A stretch of 64,000 nucleotides of DNA, taken from the NCBI RefSeq assembly GCF_029382225.1, contig NZ_JARLTC010000012.1, positions 186,001 through 250,000 of the forward strand, read 5' to 3'. Position numbers and translations under genes: made by a program. Under the pieces are notes generated by a model. The model made no database searches. It was not told where the DNA came from and was given only the letters and a program-made list of their open reading frames with translations. Shown here in pieces: positions 9,348-18,546 of this stretch (the stretch's first letter is position 1; each line of letters begins with the position of its first letter). Origin of the DNA: Spongiactinospora sp. TRM90649. GTDB taxonomy: Bacteria > Actinomycetota > Actinomycetes > Streptosporangiales > Streptosporangiaceae.

Positions 9348-10388
9348 ATGAAAGCGCTCGTATACGAAGGTCCCGGTGAGAAGTCCTGGACCGAGGTGCC
9401 CGACCCGGGCATCATCGATCCGGCCGACGCCGTGATCCGCGTGGACACGGTGACGATCTGCGGCACCGACCTGCACATTCTCGGCGGCGACGTGCCCGAG
9501 GTGGAACCCGGTCGCGTGCTCGGCCACGAGGCGGTCGGCACCGTCGTCGAGACCGGCGACGCCGTCACCGGGCTGTCGCCTGGCGACCGGGTGCTCGCGT
9601 CGTGCGTCTCGGCCTGCGGCATCTGCCGGTTCTGCCGCGAGGGAAGCTACGGGCAGTGCCTCAACGGCGGCGGCTGGGTGCTCGGCCACCTCGTGGACGG
9701 CGTGCAGGCCGAGTACGCCCGCTTGCCCTTCGCCGACCTGTCCACGCACCGGCTGCCCGCCGAGATCGGCGACGAGGCCGCCGTCCTGCTCGCCGACATC
9801 CTGCCCACCTCCTACGAGGTGGGCGTGCTCAACGGGCGGGTCGGCCCCGGCGACACGGTCGTGATCGTCGGCAGCGGGCCGATCGGCCTGGCCGCCGTGC
9901 TGACGTCCCGGCTGTTCTCCCCCGCCCGCGTCGTGGTGATCGACCCGGCGCCGGCCCGGCTGCGCGCCGCCGAGGAGTGCGGGGCCGACGTCACGCTCCG
10001 GCCGCAGGACGATCCGGTGGAGACGGTCCGGGCGCTGACCGGCGGCCTGGGCGCGGACGTCGCGATCGAGGCCGTCGGCATCCCCTCGACCTTCGAGATG
10101 TGCACCGAGCTGATCCGCCCGGGCGGCCGGGTCGCCAACGCCGGGGTGCACGGCTCACCGGCGACCCTGCACCTGGAAAGGCTGTGGATCAGGAACGTCA
10201 CCATCACCACCGGGCTGGTCGACACGTACTCCACGCCGTCCCTGCTGAACATGCTGCGCAACGGGCTGCTCGACGTGAGCGGCATGGTCACGCACCGGTT
10301 CGGGCTCGACGACTTCGTCGAGGCGTACGAGGTGTTCGCCTCGCCGGAGCACACCGGCGCGCTGAAGGTGACGCTCAGCCGAGGCTGA
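9348..10388 (+). CDS. Zinc-dependent medium-chain alcohol dehydrogenase
   Basis: A 346-residue MDR dehydrogenase. Catalytic-zinc ligands are in CGTDLHI (Cys near 37) and GHEAVG (His/Glu near 63). The structural-zinc loop is [19 protein letters not shown]. The NAD(P) Rossmann motif is [14 protein letters not shown]. It should oxidise an alcohol or reduce an aldehyde; closest in style to the alpha-type dehydrogenases beside phosphoketolase in actinobacterial stress clusters. ATG 9348 follows GGGGG; the upstream in-frame extension is low-complexity. It is divergent from phosphoketolase over a 242-base region holding two DosR-like elements. Confidence 0.94.
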   Translation: MKALVYEGPGEKSWTEVPDPGIIDPADAVIRVDTVTICGTDLHILGGDVPEVEPGRVLGHEAVGTVVETGDAVTGLSPGDRVLASCVSACGICRFCREGSYGQCLNGGGWVLGHLVDGVQAEYARLPFADLSTHRLPAEIGDEAAVLLADILPTSYEVGVLNGRVGPGDTVVIVGSGPIGLAAVLTSRLFSPARVVVIDPAPARLRAAEECGADVTLRPQDDPVETVRALTGGLGADVAIEAVGIPSTFEMCTELIRPGGRVANAGVHGSPATLHLERLWIRNVTITTGLVDTYSTPSLLNMLRNGLLDVSGMVTHRFGLDDFVEAYEVFASPEHTGALKVTLSRG

Positions 10389-10423
10389 CCGTTCACAGGC
10401 CCCGACCAACGACCACCTCACCT

Positions 10424-10437
10424 GGGACCTTCGCCCC
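10424..10437 (+). promoter_or_regulatory. DosR-like operator upstream of the CBS-BON pair
   Basis: GGGACCTTCGCCCC matches GGGAC-N4-GTCCC at 9 of 10 half-site positions. It lies 83 bases upstream of the first CBS-BON gene and shares the GGGACCTTCG core with the element at 9292. The rest of 10389-10520 shows no gene. Confidence 0.5.
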
Positions 10438-10520
10438 TACGTCGCCATGCCCGCGCGGGATGGGATGGAGGGGAACCACGAGAGGGCCCGCCGCGCACCG
10501 GCGGGCACGGGAGGTCTGCC

Positions 10521-11222
10521 ATGCGCACCCAGGTCAAGGACGTCATGACCGCCGCGGTCGTCTCGGTCAGCGGCGAGGCCCGGTTCAAGGACATCGCGGA
10601 ATCCCTCATCGAGCACGCCATCAGCGCGGTCCCCGTGATCGACGACGACCGCCAGGTGATCGGCGTCGTCTCCGAGGCCGACCTGCTGGCCAAGGAGGAG
10701 TTCCGCGAGCAGTACTACCGCGAGGGTTACCAGCCGCCGCTGCGCGCCAGGCTGCGGCACCGCATGTCGGCCGACGGCCCCACCGCCCGCCGCAAGGCCG
10801 CGGGCGACACCGCGTTCGAGCTGATGACCAGCCCCGCGCACACCATCACCGCGCACGCCGGCGTCACAGAGGCCGCCCGGCTGATGGACGAGCACGGCGT
10901 GAAGCGGCTGGCCGTCGTGGACCGTGACGGCCGGCTGACCGGCATCGTCAGCCGGCGCGACCTGCTCAAGGTGTTCGTCCGCGAAGACGAGTCCATCGCC
11001 AGGGAGATCCGCGAGGAGATCCTCGACCGCGCCATGTGGGTGGAGACCGCCGGTGTCCACGTCACGGTGGACCGTGGCGTGGTGACCCTGAGCGGACGGA
11101 TCGACCGCCGCAGCGAGGCTCAGATCGCCGTCCGGATGACGCGGCGCGTGAACGGCGTCATCGACGTCGTGGACCAACTGCTGTGGACCGAGAACGACAC
11201 CGTGGCCTGGGAGGACAGGTAG
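10521..11222 (+). CDS. CBS-pair and BON domain protein
   Basis: A 233-residue protein. Two CBS motifs flank a linker (VKDVMTAAVVSV at the start; LMTSPAHTITAHAG in the second), each with the typical GVVSEADLL / GIVSRRDLL ending. A C-terminal BON domain follows (HVTVDRGVVTLSGRID, about 172-225). CBS pairs bind adenine nucleotides, and BON domains are thought to bind lipids or membranes. The gene is followed after 2 bases by a second CBS-BON gene. Such proteins recur in DosR-type regulons (compare M. tuberculosis Hrp1, a CBS protein), and a DosR-like box lies upstream. Confidence 0.93.
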   Translation: MRTQVKDVMTAAVVSVSGEARFKDIAESLIEHAISAVPVIDDDRQVIGVVSEADLLAKEEFREQYYREGYQPPLRARLRHRMSADGPTARRKAAGDTAFELMTSPAHTITAHAGVTEAARLMDEHGVKRLAVVDRDGRLTGIVSRRDLLKVFVREDESIAREIREEILDRAMWVETAGVHVTVDRGVVTLSGRIDRRSEAQIAVRMTRRVNGVIDVVDQLLWTENDTVAWEDR

Positions 11223-11224
11223 CC

Positions 11225-11851
<627 letters not shown>

Positions 11852-12000
11852 CCACGGCGACCTCACCGCGCGGGCCGGACACCTCACACGCCGGGGAGTC
11901 GGCCCCCGCCCTCGGCGTCGCGCGCCGCCCCGACGCGACCGTCGACCCCAGGTTGACGATCCGCGGGTTTATCGGGATCGGGCAGGGTAGCCGCCGGGGC

Positions 12001-12366
12001 ATGACCGTGACCAAGTTCCAGGACCTGCCGCTGACGGACCGCGATCGCAAGTGGGACGGCGCCGCGGCCGACAAGCGGGTGCGCGACTGGGCCGACGCCG
12101 AGGAAGAGCCGGACGCCGCCTACCGCAACGCCCACGTCTGGTACGACGGCGACAAGCCCGACAACTTCACCAGCTACAAGCTGCTGATCGCCGACGTGGT
12201 CGACGACAAGCTCAAGGCCGTCCCGCACGCCATCTTCGCCGCCGGCAACATCATGCAGGGCGCCCGGGGCGGGATCGACATCCCGAAGGGTGACGTCGGC
12301 CCCGTCAAGAAGCACCTCGCCCGCTACTACGAGAAGATGGGCGACACCCCGCCCTGGGACCGCTGA
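12001..12366 (+). CDS. Stand-alone domain resembling phage prohead-protease/portal-associated segments
   Basis: A 121-residue protein: a segment resembling WDGAAADKRVRDWA, then DNFTSYKLLIADVVDDKLKAVPHAIFAA, then GARGGIDIPKGDV and a C-terminal KKHLARYYEKMG. The same order of motifs occurs in actinophage-type head-maturation proteins and in isolated bacterial proteins of unknown role. No other phage gene is nearby, so a domesticated domain is more likely than a prophage. ATG 12001 has no strong ribosome site. Region 11852-12000 shows no gene. Confidence 0.75.
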   Translation: MTVTKFQDLPLTDRDRKWDGAAADKRVRDWADAEEEPDAAYRNAHVWYDGDKPDNFTSYKLLIADVVDDKLKAVPHAIFAAGNIMQGARGGIDIPKGDVGPVKKHLARYYEKMGDTPPWDR

Positions 12367-12378
12367 CCGGACTCCGGC

Positions 12379-13497
12379 TCAGGGCAGATCGGCGCCCCAG
12401 GTGGCCTCCGCGCAGCGGAGGCGGGCGGCCTCCACCGGTAGCGCGTCGCGCACCTGGAGCTCCCCCCTGTCCATGCCCAGCACCGTGACGATGCCCGTGA
12501 CCAGGACCTTGTCGCTCATGACGTCGTGGAAGACCACCCGCCGGTCCACGGTGAAGGTCTGCTCGGCGGGACGGTCGGCGTAGTCCCAGCGCCAGCCCCG
12601 GTAGGTGTGGCCGGGCCGCGGTTCGTAACTCGGGACCTCGGCGGTGAAGACGTTGGCGCGGTCGGGGTTGAGCACCTCCTCGATACGGCGGCGCAGCACC
12701 AGCGCGCGAGCCGACGCCGCACGGTTGTCGGGGTTCCACTCCTCGTCCTTCTCCGAGGGCACGAACGGCTCGTCGCCCATCTCCGGATGACTCCTGACCA
12801 GGTCCACCCACCAGTCCGGCCAGTGCCGCCGAGCGGCCACGACGGGCAGTTCGTGTTCGGCCAGCGCCGCCCTGATCCGGTCGAACGGCAGGTCGGGGTC
12901 GAGGCCGTGGCCGGTCAGGTGATCGGCGAGGGTCAGGCCCTGGCGGGCGAGCCACCGCTCCAGGCCCTCCTGTCGCGGGTCGGTCCGCGCCTGCGGCCAG
13001 TCGGCCGCGTCGGAGACGGGCGGCTCGGCGACGGCGGCGGGCTCGGGCCATGCCCCCGCGCGGTCGGGGCGGGCGTGTCGTACCGGGTCGAACACATCCC
13101 GGATCGGCCAGAAGCGCATCAGCCAGCGGGAGAGCTGCCGGTTCTCCCAGGTCTCCTCGGAGGTGAGGTCGGCGGGCTCCGTCGCGGTGATGGTGTGGAC
13201 GGTCACGCCGTAGAGGAAATGCGGCGGCCCGATGATCAGGCTCTGGGTCGCCTCCTCGGCCACTGAGCCGACGCTGACGAAACCGTCTCCGCCCTCGGCC
13301 GTGGTGTCCTCGACCGGTTCCCAGGGTTCGCCGGGGGCGGGCGGCTCGCCGTCCCACGCCTCCAGCCGGACCTGGACGAGGTCGTCCTCACCGTCGCAGT
13401 CCACGCCGATGGCCTCGGCGGCCCCCTCGAAGAAGACGCCCAACCCGCCGAACTCGATCCACACCTCGTCGTCCAGCCCGCGAATCAACCTGGCCAA
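12379..13497 (-). CDS. Uncharacterised 372-residue protein
   Basis: I do not recognise the family. The N-terminal 120 residues are acidic with alternating hydrophobic positions (DDEVWIEFGGLGVFFEGAAE). The middle is Trp-rich (RHWPDWWVDLVRSHPEM) and the C-terminal 110 residues look beta-rich (VFTAEVPSYEPRPGHTYRGW, then a VTGIVTVLGMDRGELQV strand pair). There is no signal peptide or membrane helix. The start is a TTG at 13497 with GGAGG 8 bases upstream; there is no better in-frame ATG or GTG. It is convergent with the 121-aa gene, 12 bases apart. Confidence 0.7.
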   Translation of the reverse strand: MARLIRGLDDEVWIEFGGLGVFFEGAAEAIGVDCDGEDDLVQVRLEAWDGEPPAPGEPWEPVEDTTAEGGDGFVSVGSVAEEATQSLIIGPPHFLYGVTVHTITATEPADLTSEETWENRQLSRWLMRFWPIRDVFDPVRHARPDRAGAWPEPAAVAEPPVSDAADWPQARTDPRQEGLERWLARQGLTLADHLTGHGLDPDLPFDRIRAALAEHELPVVAARRHWPDWWVDLVRSHPEMGDEPFVPSEKDEEWNPDNRAASARALVLRRRIEEVLNPDRANVFTAEVPSYEPRPGHTYRGWRWDYADRPAEQTFTVDRRVVFHDVMSDKVLVTGIVTVLGMDRGELQVRDALPVEAARLRCAEATWGADLP

Positions 13498-13747
13498 CTC
13501 GCACCTCCACGTCACACCGAAGATCAACGAGAGCGCAGCATAGGGACCGCGACCGACAGGAATCCGACGGCCGGATCCGGGCCGCTTGCGCGATGCTCGC
13601 GATCCGTTGCCCGATCCTGCTCCTCGGGCGATATCTGTGGTTCTGCGGGATTTCAGCGGGATATCGTCCAGGCGACCGGCCGGCGTCTCGTCGCAGGCGT
13701 GGCGAGCCCGCGCCGGATGGAACCCAAACCAATGTCGTGAGGTGCCC

Positions 13748-13985
13748 ATGGCCGGCGTGGACCTGTTCGGACGCGGTGCCGACATCGAGCGGCTGGACGC
13801 CTTCCTCGACGCCGCCCGGCGGGACGGCGCGGCGTGGTCGATGTCGGGCGAGCCCGGCGTGGGCAAGTCCGCACTCCTGGCCGCCGTGGCGGAACGGGCG
13901 ACCGCCGCCGGGGCACGGGTCCTGCGGGCTTCCGGCTCGGAGTTCGAGGCCGACGTCGGCTTCGGCGCCGGTGCGGCCGACGGGG
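13748..13985 (+). pseudogene. 5' remnant of an AAA-type LuxR regulator gene
   Basis: About 78 residues match the N-terminus of large AAA/LuxR regulators: LFGRGADIERLDAFL, Walker A SGEPGVGKSALLAAV, then ASGSEFEADVGF. Homology stops exactly where intact relatives at 27004 and 60228 continue into the rest of the ATPase. The frame then runs through an Arg-rich stretch in phase into the iron-sulfur subunit gene at 14042. I read this as a large deletion fusing the regulator's 5' end to the pao-like operon leader. Region 13498-13747 holds no gene I can support. Confidence 0.75.
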
Positions 13986-14041
13986 CCTTCGGACGTCGTC
14001 CGGTACGCGCGCGCCCGCGCCGCCGTCGAGGAAGGAAGATC

Positions 14042-14578
14042 ATGACAGATGCCACCGGCAGCGCGATCTCGCTGCGCGTCAACGGCGTGACACACCGGCT
14101 GAGCGTGGACAACCGCCGGACGCTGCTGGACGCGCTGCGCGAGGACATCGGCCACACCGGCCCGAAGAAGGGCTGCGACCACGGGCAGTGCGGCGCCTGC
14201 ACGGTGCTGCTGGACGGCAGGCGGGTGGTGTCCTGCCTGACCCTGGCCGTCGCCGCCGAGGGCGCCGAGATCACCACCGTGGAAGGGCTGGCCGCCGACG
14301 GCGAGCTGCGGCCTATCCAGGAGGCGTTCATCCGGCTCGACGGCTTCCAGTGCGGATTCTGCACCTCCGGCCAGCTCTGCTCCGCCGTTGGCATGCTCGC
14401 CGAGCACGCGGCGGGCTGGCCGAGCGCCGTCACCGCCGACGTGCGCGGCCCGGCACCCGAACTGGACGCGGCGGAGGTGCGCGAGCGGATGAGCGGCAAC
14501 CTGTGCCGGTGCGGCGCGTACCCGTCGATCGTGCGCGCCGTCCTGGAGACGGCCGGGCGCGAGGAGGCGGCCCGATGA
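14042..14578 (+). CDS. Aldehyde/xanthine oxidoreductase [2Fe-2S] subunit (PaoA/YagT-like)
   Basis: 178 residues with both clusters of the molybdenum hydroxylase small subunit. The plant-type motif is GCDHGQCGACTVLLDG and the second cluster is CGFCTSG plus CRCGAYP. There is no Tat signal, unlike E. coli PaoA, so a cytoplasmic enzyme is inferred. The ATG follows GAGGAAGGAAG. It overlaps the next gene by ATGA. Electrons should pass from molybdopterin through these clusters to FAD. Confidence 0.95.
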   Translation: MTDATGSAISLRVNGVTHRLSVDNRRTLLDALREDIGHTGPKKGCDHGQCGACTVLLDGRRVVSCLTLAVAAEGAEITTVEGLAADGELRPIQEAFIRLDGFQCGFCTSGQLCSAVGMLAEHAAGWPSAVTADVRGPAPELDAAEVRERMSGNLCRCGAYPSIVRAVLETAGREEAAR

Positions 14579-15549
14579 GGGAGTTCGCCTACCACCGGGC
14601 CGGTGAGGTCGCCGAGGCGTTGGCCGCCGCCGCCGGGGGCGCCCGCTACCTGGCGGGCGGCACCAACCTGGTCGATCTGATGAAGCACGGCGTCGAGACG
14701 CCCGCCCGGCTGGTGGACGTGCGCTTCCTGCCGCTGCGCGGGATCCGCGAGACGCCGGGCGGCGACCTGGTGATCGGCGCGACGACGACCAACTCCGACC
14801 TCGCCGCTCACCCGGAGGTGCGGCGGCGCTACCCGGCGCTGAGCCAGGCCGTCCTCGCGGGGGCGTCCGGGCAGTTGCGGAACATGGCCACGGTGGGCGG
14901 CAACCTGATGCAGCGGACCAGGTGCGCGTACTTCGCCGACCTCTCCGAGCCCTGCAACAAGCGGGTGCCTGGCAGCGGGTGCGCGGCCGTCGCCGGGGCG
15001 CACCACAACCACGCGGTGCTCGGCCGGTCGCCGCACTGCGCGGCCACCCACGCCTCCGACATGGCGGTGGCGCTGGCCGCCTTCGACGCGACGGTTCGCT
15101 TCGAGACGGCGGAGGGCGCGGGCGAGATCCCGCTGGCCCGGTTTTACCCGCCCGTGGGCGACACGCCCGAGCGGGAGACGGCGTTGCCCCCGGGAGCCCT
15201 GATCACCGAGGTCGTCCTCCCGGGAGCCGCGATCTCGCCGGGCTCGCGGTACCGGAAGGTCCGCGAGCGCGCGTCCTACGCCTTCGCCACCGTCTCGATC
15301 GCGGCGCACCTGGAAGTCCAGCGGGGATCCGTGCGCGGCGTGCGGATCGCACTGGGCGGTGTCGCGTCGCACCCGTGGCGCGCCCGCACCGCCGAGGTCT
15401 TCCTGCTGGACGGCCCCGCCACCGCCGGCCGGTTCCGGGCCGCCGCCGAGGCCGAACTGTCCGCCGCCGCGCCGCTGCCCGGCAACGCCTACAAGGTGAC
15501 GCTGGCCCGCAACCTCATCGCCGCCGTCCTGGAGGAGATCGCCGGATGA
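14575..15549 (+). CDS. Aldehyde oxidoreductase FAD-binding subunit (PaoB/YagS-like)
   Basis: 324 residues. The FAD-binding motif is ARYLAGGTNLVDLMK near residue 22, and a second is GNLMQRTRC near 105. It has the Cys-containing insertion RCAYFADLSEPCNKRVPGSG, which in PaoB-type subunits carries an additional [4Fe-4S] cluster, so the operon is PaoABC-like rather than XDH- or CO-dehydrogenase-like. Coupled by ATGA overlaps on both sides. Confidence 0.94.
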   Translation: MREFAYHRAGEVAEALAAAAGGARYLAGGTNLVDLMKHGVETPARLVDVRFLPLRGIRETPGGDLVIGATTTNSDLAAHPEVRRRYPALSQAVLAGASGQLRNMATVGGNLMQRTRCAYFADLSEPCNKRVPGSGCAAVAGAHHNHAVLGRSPHCAATHASDMAVALAAFDATVRFETAEGAGEIPLARFYPPVGDTPERETALPPGALITEVVLPGAAISPGSRYRKVRERASYAFATVSIAAHLEVQRGSVRGVRIALGGVASHPWRARTAEVFLLDGPATAGRFRAAAEAELSAAAPLPGNAYKVTLARNLIAAVLEEIAG

Positions 15550-17624
15550 ACGAGCCCACTCGCGACGGCGGGGCCGTCGGGGTCGCCCGCCCCCGGATCG
15601 AGGGGCGGGCCAAGGTCACCGGCGCGGCCCGCTACGCCGCCGACGAGCCGGTGCCGGGCGTGGCCCACGGCGCGCTCGTCCTGTCCACGGTGGCCCGTGG
15701 GCGAGTGCGGGCCATCGACGCCGGGGCCGTCAAGGACATGCCGGGCGTGCTCGGCGTGCTCGACCACACCAACGCGCCCCGGCTCGATCCTGCGGCCGGG
15801 CACTTCTTCGGCCCGGACGGCGGGCTGCGCCTGCTGCAGGGCGACGCAGTGCCCCACGCGGGCCGTCCGATCGCCCTCGTGGTGGCCGAGACGCCCGAGC
15901 AGGCCCACGCCGCCGCCCGCGCGCTGCCGGTGACCTACGACGAGGAACCGCACGACACCGCCTTCTCCGCGGACCATCCGGCGGGCCGTCCGGCGGTCGC
16001 GCTCTACGACGTTCCCGTCGATGCCGGCGACGTGGACGCCGAGCTCGCCGCCGCCTCGGTGGTCGTCGACGAGCGGTACGGCACGCCCGAGGAGCACTGC
16101 TCCGCGATGGAGCCGCACTCGGCCACCGCCTGGTGGGACGGCGACCGGCTGCACGCCGTGGACAGCGACCAGGGGCCCTTCCAGGTCGCCGTCACCCTCG
16201 CCACGCTCCTCGGCCTGCCGCCGGACCGGGTGCGCGTCCGCGTCGAGCACATCGGCGGCGGTTTCGGCTCCAAGGGCATGCTCGGCCCGCAGCTCGTCCT
16301 GGCCGCGATGGCCGCGACCGGCTTCGGGCGGCCGGTGCGGGTCACCCTCACCCGCGCGGAGGTGTTCCTGGCCACCGCGCAGCGGCCCGCCACCGACCAG
16401 CGCGTCCGGATCGGGGCCGACGCCGACGGGCGGCTGCGCGCCGTCCACCACACCGCCGCGTTCGAGATATCGCCGCTCGCCGAGTACATCGAGGGGTGCA
16501 CAGAGCAGACCAAGACGCTCTACGCGGCACCGGCGATCCGCACGAGCCTGACCGCGGTCCCGCTCGACATCCTGCCGCCGTACTCGATGCGCGCCCCCGG
16601 GGCCGCGCCGGGTTCGTTCGCGCTGGAGTCGGCGATGGACGAGCTGGCCGAGCGCCTGGGGATGGACCCGCTGGAGTTGCGGCTGCGCAACGAGGCCGTC
16701 GTCGGGCCGGTGTCGGGGCTGCCGTTCAGTGGCAGGAACCTGGTCGCGTGCCTGCGCGAGGGGGCGCGCCGGTTCGGCTGGGCGTCCCGCGACCACCGGC
16801 CGCGCACGCGGCGGGAGGGGCGGCTGCTCGTCGGCACCGGCCTGGCCGCCACATCGTTCGGCGCGGGGGCGCTGCCCTCCACCGCGACGATCACCGCCGA
16901 GCCCGACGGCACGTTCACGGTGACCATCGCCGCCACGGATCTCGGCACCGGCGCACGCACCGCGCTGACCGCGATCGCCGCCGACGCGCTCGCGGTCGGC
17001 ACGGACCGGATCCGGTTGCGCATCTCCGACAGCGACCACGGCCCGGCGTGGAGCGCGGGCGGCTCGCGCGGCACGGCGTCCTGGGCCTGGGCGATCACCG
17101 AGGCGGCGGCCAAGCTGCGCGCCCCCGGCGCGCCGGTGACCGTCACCGCCGACACCTCGTCGTCGCTCGGCGGCCTGGCCGCCCTCGAACGGCACGCCTT
17201 CAGCGCGGTGTTCGCCGAGGTCACCGCCGACCCCGCGACCGGTGAGGTGCGCGTGCGGCGGCTGCTCGGCATGTTCGCGGCCGGACGGGTGATCAACCCG
17301 CTGCTGGCCCGCAGCCAGGTCGTCGGCGGCATGATCGGCGGCCTGTCCATGGCCCTGCACGAGGAGGGCGTCCGCGACCCGGTCACCGGCCGACACGTCA
17401 ACGCCGACTTCGCCGGATACCACATCGCCGCGCACGCCGACGTCCCCGACATCGAGGCGGATTTCGTGCCCGACGACGAGCCCGGCATCCCCTGGGGCAT
17501 CAAGGGCGTCGGCGAGATCGGCAACGTCGGCACCGCGGCCGCCATCGCCAACGCCACCTGGCACGCCACCGGAACCCGGCAGCGGCGCCTCCCGCTCCGC
17601 CTGGACCGGGTCCTAGACTCCTGA
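15546..17624 (+). CDS. Aldehyde oxidoreductase molybdopterin-binding subunit (PaoC/YagR-like)
   Basis: 692 residues. It starts with the typical PRIEGRAKVTGAARYAAD, has GGGFGSKG in the molybdenum pocket, and SMRAPGAAPGSFALESAMDE. The catalytic Glu lies in KGVGEIGNVG near the C-terminus. It should oxidise aldehydes to acids (probably broad or aromatic) together with the two upstream subunits. No XdhC-like or MocA-like maturation gene is adjacent. The 3' end overlaps the convergent AraC gene by 12 bases. Confidence 0.95.
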   Translation: MNEPTRDGGAVGVARPRIEGRAKVTGAARYAADEPVPGVAHGALVLSTVARGRVRAIDAGAVKDMPGVLGVLDHTNAPRLDPAAGHFFGPDGGLRLLQGDAVPHAGRPIALVVAETPEQAHAAARALPVTYDEEPHDTAFSADHPAGRPAVALYDVPVDAGDVDAELAAASVVVDERYGTPEEHCSAMEPHSATAWWDGDRLHAVDSDQGPFQVAVTLATLLGLPPDRVRVRVEHIGGGFGSKGMLGPQLVLAAMAATGFGRPVRVTLTRAEVFLATAQRPATDQRVRIGADADGRLRAVHHTAAFEISPLAEYIEGCTEQTKTLYAAPAIRTSLTAVPLDILPPYSMRAPGAAPGSFALESAMDELAERLGMDPLELRLRNEAVVGPVSGLPFSGRNLVACLREGARRFGWASRDHRPRTRREGRLLVGTGLAATSFGAGALPSTATITAEPDGTFTVTIAATDLGTGARTALTAIAADALAVGTDRIRLRISDSDHGPAWSAGGSRGTASWAWAITEAAAKLRAPGAPVTVTADTSSSLGGLAALERHAFSAVFAEVTADPATGEVRVRRLLGMFAAGRVINPLLARSQVVGGMIGGLSMALHEEGVRDPVTGRHVNADFAGYHIAAHADVPDIEADFVPDDEPGIPWGIKGVGEIGNVGTAAAIANATWHATGTRQRRLPLRLDRVLDS

Positions 17625-18500
17625 CCCCTGCCGGAGGCGCAAGGCGTCCTGGCTGGGCGGGGCGCCGAACTGACGGCGGTATTCGCGGCTGAACTGGGAG
17701 GCGCTCTCGTAGCCGACGCGGCGGCTCACGGCGGAGATGTCGGCGGGGGCCGCCGCGAGCTGGAGGCGTGCCTGCTGGAGCCGGATCTGCTTCTGGAACT
17801 GGATCGGGCTCATCGCGGTGACGGTCTGGAAGCTCCGGTGGAACGCCGAGACGCTCATCCCCGCCAGCCGGGCGACCTCCTCGACGCGGAACGGCCGCGC
17901 GTAGTGGTCGCGGATCCATGTGACGGCGCGCGCGATGTGGCTGAGGCTGCTGTCGGGCAGCCCGAACTGGCGGACGACGGCCCCCTGGTCGCCGGTGATC
18001 AGCCGCCAGAGGATCTCCCGCTTGATCAGCGGGGCCAGGACGGCGATGTCGCGCGGCCGGTCCAGCAGCCGCAGCAGCCGCACGACGGCGTCGAGCAGTT
18101 CGGCCGAAGCGGTGCTGACGGCCAGCCCCGGCGGCGGCCCCTCCCCCGCGTCCGGCAGGTCGCCGGGGGCGGCTTGGGACAGCACCTCGGCCACCGCCAT
18201 GGGGTGCAGCGTCATCCCCATCCCCAGCCCGGGCAGCTCCGGAGCGGCCTCGGCGAAGTGGGCGGTCACCGGGAGATCGACCGAGGCGACCAGGTACTCG
18301 CCCTCCCGGTACTCGTACACGCACTCCCCCAGCGCGAACCGTTTCATGCCCTGGGCGACCACGGCCAGCACCCTGCCGTACGTGGTGGGCGTCGGCGGAC
18401 GCGGCTCCTCCGCCTTGAAGATCAGCACATCCTCGATCGGGGTCCGCAGATCGGGCCGGGCATGCCGATTGAGCAGATCACGCAGTTCGTCCAGCGCCAC
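17613..18500 (-). CDS. AraC-family regulator (AraC_N type)
   Basis: 295 residues. The N-terminal 190 form the AraC-type regulator N domain (ALGECVYEYREGEYLVASVDLP), and the C-terminal two-HTH domain ends with QFSREYRRQFGAPPSQD. This subgroup often sits beside aldehyde or alcohol dehydrogenases and oxidoreductases. Being convergent with the pao-like operon it is a plausible regulator of it, but no operator could be defined. Confidence 0.92.
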   Translation of the reverse strand: MALDELRDLLNRHARPDLRTPIEDVLIFKAEEPRPPTPTTYGRVLAVVAQGMKRFALGECVYEYREGEYLVASVDLPVTAHFAEAAPELPGLGMGMTLHPMAVAEVLSQAAPGDLPDAGEGPPPGLAVSTASAELLDAVVRLLRLLDRPRDIAVLAPLIKREILWRLITGDQGAVVRQFGLPDSSLSHIARAVTWIRDHYARPFRVEEVARLAGMSVSAFHRSFQTVTAMSPIQFQKQIRLQQARLQLAAAPADISAVSRRVGYESASQFSREYRRQFGAPPSQDALRLRQGSGV

Positions 18501-18546
18501 GATCCCGATCCAAGCACCCGCCCGCCGCCCGCGACAACCGCGTATT

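Noticed and set aside
12379-15372. A 997-codon open frame on the minus strand
   Set aside because: Only the part up to 13497 has plausible composition and a start site. The rest lies opposite the clearly recognised molybdenum enzyme genes and is a GC-driven shadow.
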